From NCBI GenBank assembly GCA_019510465.1, contig JAEKKH010000165.1, forward strand, positions 1-42,571: a stretch of DNA of 42,571 bases, written 5' to 3'. This document shows positions 27,086 through 37,100 of this stretch, one piece after another. Under the pieces are notes generated by a model. That model was given only the letters and a program-made list of their open reading frames with translations. It had not been told where the DNA came from and ran no database searches. A program made the translations under genes and the position numbers. Positions within the stretch are counted from its first letter, which is position 1; the number at the start of each line of letters is the position of its first letter. Origin of the DNA: Burkholderiales bacterium (GTDB taxonomy: Bacteria > Pseudomonadota > Gammaproteobacteria > Burkholderiales > Burkholderiaceae_C).

Positions 27086-28116
27086 GCGCGAACAAGGACC
27101 AGAAGCCGACCCCGCGCCGGCTGCGCGAGGCGCGCAAGCGCGGCGACGTGGTGTTCAGCGCGGACGTCGCGTCGACCGCGGTGTTCGCGATCGTCGTCGC
27201 CGCGCTGTGGCTGCTGGGTGCCACGAGCTTCGGCCTGCTGCGCGAGCTGTGGCTGCACGCCACGAGCGCGGAACTGCTCGCGCGGCCGGACGATCGCCTG
27301 CCCGAGCTGCTGCGCCATACCGGCCGCGTGCTGCTGTGGATCGCGCTGCCCGTCACCGGGCTCGCGGCGCTGGCGGGCATCGCCGGTTCGTTCTTCCAGG
27401 TCGGCGGCGTCCTCGCCTTCGAGCGCCTGAAGCCCGACATCGCGCGGCTGTCGCCTTCGCGCGGCCTGCAGCGCATCTTCTCGACGCGCAACCTCGTCAA
27501 CCTGCTGAAGATGCTGGTCAAGACGCTGTTGCTGGCCGTGCTGGTGGCCGCCACGCTGCGCGGCCTGCTGGACACGGCGCTCAAGCTCGGCTGGCTGGCG
27601 CCCGAGGCGATCATGGCGGTCGGCGCGCATGCGCTGCTGGGGCTGTTCGCCGCGGCCACCGTGATCTACGCGGCGCTCGCGGCCGTCGACTACGTGCACC
27701 AGCACCACGAGCACGTGAAGAGCCTGCGCATGTCGATCGACGAGGTCCGGCGCGACCACAAGGACGCCGAGGGCGACCCGCTCACGCGCGCGCGCCGGCG
27801 CGGGGCGCACCTGGAGGCGATCTACGCCGGCCTCGGCGACCGCGTGGCGGCGGCGTCGGCCGTGATCCATTCGGCGCGCGTGGCGGTGGCGCTGCAGTAC
27901 CTGGGCGAGCGCGACCTGCCGCGCGTGATCGCGCGCGGCGAGAACGAGGTGGCCATGCGCCTGCGCGAGCTGGCCGCCGATGCGCGCGTGCCGCTGGCCG
28001 CCGACGCCGGCCTCGCCGAACGCCTGTACGACGAGGTGCCGCTCGACCAACCGATCCCCCGCCCGCTGTACGCGCCCGTGGCCAAGCTGCTGCGCTGGGC
28101 GCACGGCGATGCCTGA
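27082..28116 (+). CDS. sctU: T3SS export switch protein SctU lacking the NPTH cleavage motif
   Basis: 344 residues of the FlhB/YscU/HrcU family. N-terminal KPTPRRLREARKRGDVVFS, four membrane helices to about residue 205, then the linker MSIDEVRRDHKDAEGDP and the cytosolic domain. In this family the Asn-Pro-Thr-His motif self-cleaves and sets substrate specificity. Here the stretch aligned with NPTH, immediately before VAVALQY, reads His-Ser-Ala-Arg (residues 263-266; codons CAT TCG GCG CGC at 27868-27879). The following domain (LPRVIARGENEVA, LAERLYDEVPLDQPIPRPLY) is otherwise normal, so this is a specific loss and not a decayed gene. Self-cleavage by the known Asn mechanism should not occur. 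The giant protein gene follows 24 bases on. Confidence 0.95.
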   Translation: MSANKDQKPTPRRLREARKRGDVVFSADVASTAVFAIVVAALWLLGATSFGLLRELWLHATSAELLARPDDRLPELLRHTGRVLLWIALPVTGLAALAGIAGSFFQVGGVLAFERLKPDIARLSPSRGLQRIFSTRNLVNLLKMLVKTLLLAVLVAATLRGLLDTALKLGWLAPEAIMAVGAHALLGLFAAATVIYAALAAVDYVHQHHEHVKSLRMSIDEVRRDHKDAEGDPLTRARRRGAHLEAIYAGLGDRVAAASAVIHSARVAVALQYLGERDLPRVIARGENEVAMRLRELAADARVPLAADAGLAERLYDEVPLDQPIPRPLYAPVAKLLRWAHGDA

Positions 28117-28140
28117 ACCCTTGCTTCGAGAGGAGTCGCG

Positions 28141-31100
28141 ATGTCCACCCCTGGTCTCACCGCTTCCGGCAGCGGCACGCCGTTCACGCCGCTGCTGTTC
28201 AACCCGAACAACGACCAGGCCGCGCAGGCCGCGGCGCGGGCGCGCGCGCTCGCCGCGGCCCAGGCAGCGGCCGCGGCGGCCGAAGCCGCGGCGAGGGCGG
28301 CGCGCGAGGCCGCGGCCGCCGCCGCGAAGAAGGCCGCGGCCTCGCGCCAGGCCGCGCAGGAGGCGGCCGCCACCGCCGCGAAGAAGGGCGCGACGCAGGC
28401 GGACAAGGATGCCGCCGCCAAGGCCAGGCAGCAGGCCGCCACCGACGACGCCGACGCGCAGAGGAAGGCCTCGGCGTCCGACCTCGCGCAGAAGAAGGCG
28501 ACGCTCGAGGACTCGAAGCGCGACGACCTGAAGGCCGGCCGCGACCCGGCGGCCAACCCGTCGGCGGCCACCGTCAAGGCCCAGGCCGACTTCGACGCGG
28601 CCGGCAAGGAGGACGCGATCGTCAACCCGCCCGCCGGCGCGGACGACCCGCTCGCCGCGGCCCAGGCCGACGCGGCCGCCAAGTTCAAGGCATTCTCGGC
28701 CGCCACCAACTCGGGCGACCACGCCAAGGCGGACGCGGCCCGGGCCGCCTGGCTGGACGCGGTGCAGCACCAGATGCAGGTGGCCGCGCTGGAGTCCGGT
28801 GCCAAGGGCCAGGACCAGAAGGCCGCGGTGCAGTCGCAGCTCGATGGCGTGCTGAAGGCGATCGACAAGGACGGCACCTTCGACCGCGCGTCGGTAGGCA
28901 AGGCGCTGCAGCCGCTGACCGACCAGCTCGGTGCCGCCGCGCCCGACCAGATCCGCGCCGGGATGGAGTACCAGTCGGAGAGCGATGCCGGCCAGACGCA
29001 GATCGCCGACGTGCAGGGCCGGATCAAGGATCTCCAGGCCAAGGCCGACGCGGCCGACGCCGCGGCCGCGGCGCCGAAGGTCTACGGGCCCTATGTGCCC
29101 GGCCGCGAGCCGACCCAGCCGCTGCTCACCACGAGCGCGGCCGGCGGCGGCCCGCCGTGGCTGACGCCTGCGCAGCAGAAGGCCGCGGCCGCGCACGACG
29201 CGCTCGACGCGGCCAAGGACAAGCTCGCCAACCTTGAAGCCGTCTACGGCCACACCGATCCGAAGAACGAGAAGAACAACACCATCGGCACGCTGCAGGC
29301 CGACTACAACGCGAACTGCGCCACCACGGCGGCGGCGCAGGCCAAGGCGGCGTACCTCAAGCTCTCGGGCGACCCGTCCGCCTCGCCCAAGGACCTGGCC
29401 GCGGCCTACGACGCCTGGCAGGGCGCGGTCGACCAGCAGACGCTGGCGCTGAAGCTGCAGGACGCCACGAATGCGAGCGCCGCGCTGCTGCGCGCCACCC
29501 AGGACAGGACGGCTGCGCAGGCCGCGCTCAAGTCGCAGCCCGCCAACCCGTTCCTCACCACGACGACTTCCAGCTTCGGCCAGACCGACCTGCTGGTGTC
29601 CGACAACGCGCCTGCCGGCGCACAGACGCCGCAGCAGCGCCTGGCCAGCGCCAACGCCGCGTTCACCGCGGCCACGAAGAAGTCGCAGGACGCGCAGGCG
29701 GCGCTCGACCAGGTCTGGACGGACCAGAAGAGCGGCAAGAATGGCCTCGGACTGGACATCAGCGGAACGGTCGACGACGCCGGCGGCGTGCGTCAGGCGC
29801 TCACGACGGCGCAGGCCGACCTGTCGTCGGCGCAATCCGATTTCGACGCCGCGCAGTTCGGCCGCATTGGCGCACCGACGCTGGCCGATGCGCGCACGCG
29901 GCTGGGGCTCGCGCAGCAGGCGGTGGATCTCGCGCAGGCCAAGGTCAAGCGGCTGGACGCGATGCAGGCGCTGCGCCAGGCCCAGATGTCGACGGACGGC
30001 GGCGCGCAGCCCGCGGACCTCGACACCCTCGCGGCCAACGTGCGCGACGCGCAGAAGACGGTCGACGACCTGCAGGGCACGCGCCTGGTCTCGCCCGACG
30101 ACCGCAAGGCCCTCGTGACGACGACGCTGCCCGACGAGTCCAGGACGCTCGCCGGCCTCGACCAGCAGATCAAGGCGGCGCGCGACAAGGGCGACACCGA
30201 CAGCCCGGCGCTGAAGTCGCTGCTCGACCAGCGCGAATGGCTCGACGACAAGATCACGCTGCAGAAGAACGCGGTCACGCTCGAGGATGCACAGGACGCC
30301 GCATCCGCCGCGCCGTACGAATACGGCCGGTCGACCCGCCTGGGCGGTGTCGACCTCACCCGCACCGGGCACAGCGACGAGGCCGACGCGGCGCTGACCT
30401 GGGGCATCACGCCGGGCGGGCCCGACGGTCATCCCAAGATCAGCGGCATGCCGTCCAACATCCGGCCTTCGGACGTGAAGGTCGAGAAGGATGGCGACAC
30501 CTGGTACGCCGTGTTCGGCAAGGACTCGGGCGCGTATGCGGTGCGCTGGACCGGCGGCCGGTTCCCGGTGCGCAGCTATGCCGACGGTTCCAGGCAGGGC
30601 GACATCGCCATCGAGAAGGGTCACAAGTACAAGCTCGATCCCGCCACCGCGCGGCTGTGGGAGGCGACGAACACCGATCCGGGCGTCGGCCGCAGCGCGC
30701 TGGTGGTCGCCAAGGACAACTACGACAAGGCGCTGGCGAAGTTCAAGCTCGACCCGCAGACCGACGCCGCCGGCAAGGCCGTGCTCGGCCCGGATGGCCG
30801 GCTGTCGACCGCCATGACGACGAACGTGGCCGGCCAGCCGGTGGCCGCCATCGACTTCAACACGGACCAATCCGCCGCCAGGACGGCGGCCGACGCCGAC
30901 GTCGCCAGGCTGTCCAGGACGCTGGCCGATGCCAAGGCCGCCGCGGCGGCCGCACCCGCCGATGCCACGTTGAAGGCGGCGCAGGCGAAGGCGCAGTCCG
31001 ACTACGATCTCGCAGCCTCGAACCAGGCCGCGATCGGCGCGGTCGTGGACTGGCAGCAGGCCCGGTTGACGCGCCAGATCGACGACGCGGACACGCGCAA

Positions 31101-34100
31101 CGGCCGGCCGGCGCTGATGTGCTACGCGACGCCGCCACAGCAGACCGAGGACAAGCTCTACAAGATCGCGGTGTCCAAGGTCGCGGACTGGCGCTCGATG
31201 CAGCAGAAGGTGGCGGTGGGCGGCGCACAGCACGAGCTCGACGCCGCGCAGGCCGCGTTCGACCAGTGGCACGGCGCGCATTCGTACCTGTCCACGGAGT
31301 CGGTCGACGCATCGCCGCAGTACCAGGCGCTGCAGGCCGCGCACGGCAAGCTGGACCTCGCCGGGCGCGAGCTGACGCTGGCCGCGACCACCGATTCCGA
31401 CGCGCGCCAGAAGGCCTACATCGCGCAGAACCTCGCACCCGGCAAGGAGAGCGACCCGCACGAGCTGTACCAGCTGTTCAACAAGGATCCGCAGGTGATG
31501 GCCCAGTCCATCATCGACCAGGACTACATCCGCAACGGTGGCGTGCCGCAGACCTACGCCGGGCGCGATGCGATCGGCAAGATGGTCAGCGGCGAGCTGT
31601 ACACGAATGCCGACGCGACCAGGCCGATCGTCGACCAGATCGTGAAGGTCGGCGGGGACAACGCGAAGGTGACCATCATCCCGGTGGTCTACGCGATGGA
31701 CGCCGACGCGGACAAGGGCGGCGGCATCGTCAAGACCGCGCTGTTCAAGGTGCAGGACGGCAGCGACCCGAACTCGTTCAAGTTCGTGGACGCGTACGGC
31801 GAGCGCTACGACAGCGTCGACGACTACCGCGGCAACAACAACCTCCCGGTCGACGGCGTCAACCTGGCGATGCCCAAGGACGGCGCTTTCACGCTGGACG
31901 CCAACGGCAACGTCGAGCTGTTCACGGGCAAGGCCCACACCGAGACCGGGTGGCAGCACTTCACGCGCGTCACGCACTTCGACGCCGTCGTCGGCGTGGT
32001 GGGCCTGGCGGCCGGCATCGTGCTCGAGGTCGGCTCCGCGGGCATCCTCACCGAGATCGCCGCCCCGCTCGCGATCGCGTCGACCGCGTACCTGGCGGGC
32101 ACCTCGGCCCAGGACCTGGCCAACCGCTCGCAGCACGGCCTGAGCATCGACCCGTTCACGAACCGCGAGGCGGGCATGGACTGGCTCAACCTCGGCGCCT
32201 CGGCGCTTGCGCTGCCGGGCCTGGGCTCGGCGGCACGCGTCAGCAGCGAGACGGCCGCGCTCACGCGTGCCGGCGTCGACGCCGACAGCATCGCGGTGGT
32301 CACGAGCAAGGGCCGCGCGCTGCTGCGCAACGGCACCGACGTGACAGACCACGCGCAGGACTATCACCTCATCGCCGGCTCCACCAGCCTGACCAACGCC
32401 ACGCGCGTCACGGCGGGCGTGCTGGGCGGCGCCGGCATGGCCGACCAGACGCTGTACGTGGCGCAGAACTGGAGCACGATGACCAGCGCGGAGCGCGAGC
32501 AACAAGGCGATGGGCTGCTGCTGAACCTCGGCATGATGGTGGGCGGACATGCCGCGGGCCGCATCGCCGGCGCACGCGCCGCGCGAGGCGTCGATCCGGC
32601 GCCGGCCACCAGCGTGGACACGACGCTGGCCACGGACACGACCGCCCCGCTCGGTCACGACGCCGCCGCCGGGCTGGGCACCGACACCAGCGGCACGCGC
32701 AGCGTGCGCGCGAGCACCGTTCGCGGCCACGGCGAGGCGGACGACGCACCGCACGTCACGCTCGTCGACGACCGCACGGCCGGCACCGGGACGACCGCAT
32801 CGACCAACGGCGCGCCGCACGTCGACCCGGTGGACTTCAGCCGCGGCACGCCGGCGACGGCGACGGCCGCCGCGCCCGCGGTCGCCCACCCCGACGACGT
32901 CGTCCCGTCGACGAGCGCCGCCGCGCCGCACGTGGACACGGAGCCGGCACCGATCGACCTGGCCGCCACCGACACGCTGCTGTCCGACCCGGCCGGCGTG
33001 ACGGCCGCGGGCGACGCCGACACCGGGCCGACGGGGCGCTCGCCGGCCGCCGTCGCGCGCCAGCAGGCGCGGCGCGAACGGCTGGAGGCGCGCGGCCGTC
33101 GGCTGCTGGATCGCGTGGTCGCGGCGCGCGACGAACGTGCGGCCAGGGCAGGTGGGGGCGCGAACGGCGTGCGCGGCGCGCGGGGCGCCCCGGGCGCGAC
33201 CGTGCGCGGCGCTTCGGCGGATGCGGTCATCGACGCGGCTCGCGTGGGTCACGAGGTGCCGCAACCCGAGACGGACCTGGTGGGCCCGGGCTGGTACCTC
33301 GAGACGATGAAGCGTGCCGCGATGCACCCGGCGGTGCGCGCGAAGATCACCGAGCGACTGGCCGAATTCAACGACGTCGCGCCCGAGGCGATGGCGCCTC
33401 GGGTCGAGGCGATGTTCGGCGACGGCGCGCAGGTGGACGCCGCGCTCGGCCTGCCCGGCACGCAGCGCAGCTTCCTCGGGATGGTGCGCGACGCGCTCGG
33501 CGAGCTCGAGCATGAAGGGCAGCGCGTGGAGCTGGACGGCTACGCGCCGGCCAACGCGCCCTGGGCGGACACGTACGCGATCCGCCCGTCGCGCCCGCCG
33601 CAGCTGAGGACGGCGACCGACCTCGCCACCGCGCTGGACAACACGACGCGCCAAGCCGGACGCATCGCCACGGCGATCAGGAACGGGGACATGAAGGTGG
33701 AGCTGCTGGATCACGATGCGTACGTGAGCACGCACGCCAAGCTCGGCGGGGAGGGCGACAGCCCGCTCGCGTTCACGCGGGGGCACACCATCTATCTCGA
33801 CGCCGGTCGGGGCGATGGCGGCGACCAGGGCTGGGCGCTGCTGGTCGACGCCGTGCACGAAGGCACGCACGCACTGGACAACCTCAGCGGCTACGACGTC
33901 GGCCGCGACTACAGCATCCAGTTCGACGGCGAGACGCTGGCGGCCGGCCGGCATGAGGCGCGCAGCGTCTTCCCCGGCGGCGACCAGGAGGCGCGCGCGT
34001 ACTTCCACCAGCTCGAATTCGCGCGGGCCATGGGCCTGAGCAACGAGACGTTCGGCGATGCCCGATTCCCCGCCACGCTGCCCGCGGGCACCTTCGGTGC

Positions 34101-37100
34101 CGGCGACGGCATGGAGGGCATCCACGCGCATATCCAGTGGCGCTATCCGAACGCGCTGGACAACCGCGCGCGGCTCTCGCCCGGCAGCTTGTCGCGGCCG
34201 CCGATCGACTACCAGCGCGCCGGCTCGACCGGCCCGAAGCGCTCGGCCGACACGGCCGCGGGCGTCCGCGACACGGGCTGGACGCTGGACTCGTCGCGCT
34301 ACGGTTCGCGCGTGGCCGACGGCACGCTGATCGACGTGCTCCGGGCCGGCGGCCGCCTCGACGGCGCGGACGTCGTCGTGTACCCGGTGCGGTATTCCGA
34401 CGAGACCGGCCTGGCGACGAACGCGCTCACCGACGGGTTGGCCGGCATTGCACGCGAGGGCGACGCGGACGTCGACACGGCCACGACGCCCGTCGCGTAT
34501 CGAACGCTGGACGCGGCCCTCGCCGCCCGGCGTCCGGGCGACGGCAGCTTCGAGCGCCACGACGTCGCGATCGTGGCGCGCAGCGGGCGCGAGGCCGGCG
34601 GTGACGCGGCGCCGGCGCAGGTGCTGGCGCGCCTGCGCTTCCGCGAGGACGACCCGTCCGCGCTGGCAGGCCTCGACCGCAACCCGGTGCCTGCCGGCGA
34701 CGTGCGCGTCGCCTGGCCCGCGGGCTGGAAGCCGGGTGAGCCGTTGATCTCGGGGCAGGGCGACGACGCCGTCGACCTGCTGAACGCACCCGCCCTGGAC
34801 GCGCCGCTCGCGGTCAACGTGTTCCGCCGGCGGGCCGCCGACCTGCGCCTGTTCAGCGATGAGCATCGCGGCGTGAACGAGCGCACCGGGCAGAAGGTGG
34901 ACGAGGAGTTCCCGGTGCCCGAGGGCTACTACGCGATCGAGACGCACGGTGCCGACACCGGCCGTTGGGTGATGGGCCCGGACGGCCGCGCGATGAACGC
35001 CGCGGAAGTGGCCGGGCTCGTGCGCCAGGATCCGCAGTGGCAGGGCCGTCCGGTGTTCCTCAACGTCTGCCAGGCCGGCGAGGGCCGCGTGCAGTTCGCG
35101 CAGGAGCTGGCCAGCGAGCTGGGGGTGGACGTCTACGGCGCCGACGGTCAGGTCAAGCTGGGCGGCCGCGCGCTGGCCGATGCGCCGGACACCGCGATCT
35201 CGTCGCTGTCGCTCGCGCGCACGCCGTCCAACCCGCACCAGCCCGCGCCGGCGTTCCGGCGCTACCGGCCCGGGCTGAAGATCGCCGGCATCACCGAGGG
35301 CGGCCGCGAGGTCTTCGGCCCCGGCAAGGGCCTGGGCGTCCGGCCCGAGTTCGACGCCGCGGGCATCGAGCCCGGCTCGACCACGCGCGGCGTCGCGGCG
35401 ACCCCGCCGCCCGCCGCGCCGGCATTCAAGGCCGCGAAGTTCCGCCTGCCCGAGCATGCCGCGCTGGACATCGACACGATGGACTGGGCCACGCGCGCCA
35501 CGCAGGCCGACGCCGAGGCGGCCGGCACGCCGCTGCCGCTGGCCCAGGCCGGCGCGGCCGAGGCCGCGATCGCCGGCGCGCTGCGGGCCGATCCGGCGGC
35601 GGGCTCGCGAGACTTCTTCGTCGTCTCGCGGCGCGGCCCCGGCCGCGCGATCGCCGACGCGCGCGGCGTGGACACCAGCAAGGGCTACGCCACCTTCGAC
35701 GACGCGGTGGCGGCGCTGGACCAGAACCGCAAGCTTCGTGGCGGCGCCTGGGTGCACCGGGTGCGCGGCGCCAACGTCGACCCGGCCACGCTCGGCAAGG
35801 GCGCTCACCTGGCCTCCGACGAGATCGCGGGCTCGATCTTCGTCGACAGGCAGCGGCAGCCGACCGCGCTCGTCGTCGCGAACCCCGCGGCCGATGCCTG
35901 GGCCGACCTCGCGCCCGCCGGCAACGCGGCGCGGGCCCAGGGGGGCGCGCTGGTGCAGCCGCGCGTGCTCACGCTGGCCGATGCCGACGAAGTCGTCGCG
36001 CACGCGGACCAGCTCGTCGCGCAGTACCGTCCTGGCAGCGGCCGCACGGCGCCGCCCGCTGCCGCGGCGCTGGTGGACGCGCTCACGCAGTCGCGCAGGT
36101 TGGGCGCGCGCACCCGCTTCGTGGTGTCCGACAAGGCGCCCGCCGAGGTGTTCCCGGACGGCGCGACGACGCTGGACGGGGAGCGCAACTTCAAGTCGTT
36201 CAAGGACGCCGCCCAGGCGGCGCAAGCGAAGGGCGGCGGCTGGGTCTATCGCGCCGAGCTGCCGCAGGTGCGGTCGAAGGGGCAGCCGGTGCCGTGGGAC
36301 GTGGAGGGCGGCCTGCACGTCTACGACGACGGTGCCGTGATGCCGGTGGGCGTCGCGCGCACGGACGCGGCCGCATGGACGCGCCCGGGCGCGCTGCGCG
36401 TGGCGACGACCGCCACGGCCGGCGTGCTCGCGTTCGCCGGCGCCTCGTACCTCGCGCGCGAGCTGCCGTTCAACCTTCCGCACGACACGCTGACGCTGGC
36501 CGCCATCGGCACGATGGTGCGCTCCGCGGCCAAGGTCTCGCGCTTCGGCCACGCCGGGCGCTGGCAGTCGCGCTTCGTCGACATGCAGCAGACGGCCGCG
36601 AGCCGCGCCGATTTCGAATCGGCCCTGCGCCGGCTCGATGCGCTGGACGGCAGCCCCGGCACGACCAACCTGTCGCAGGCGGTCGGCGCGTTCCGGCGCA
36701 CCGATCGCGCCTTGTCGGGGACCAAGGCCGACGCACGCGCCGATGCGATCCGCGCCGCGCTGAAGCCGCTGGCCGAGGCGGCTGGCGCACCTGGCCATGT
36801 GCTCGTGGACACGCTGGCGGGCCACGTCGACTCGAAGGCGAGGTTCGACGTGGCGCTCGACCGCCATGCCGCCTTCCTCAGGCATCTCACGGACGCGGGC
36901 GCGAGGGCGGGCGTCCGGCGCTTCGCGGCCGGCATGCATGACAAGGTGGACGACCAGGGCGTCGCGACAGGCCCGATCACCGGGTTCCGCCGCCAGTTCG
37001 GCGACGTGCAGGGTGCGCTGGTCGGCTGGGAGCGCGGCGGCCCCTCCGCGCTGTCCGACGATGCACTGAAGACGGGACTGAAGGACGCCGTCCGCCAGCT

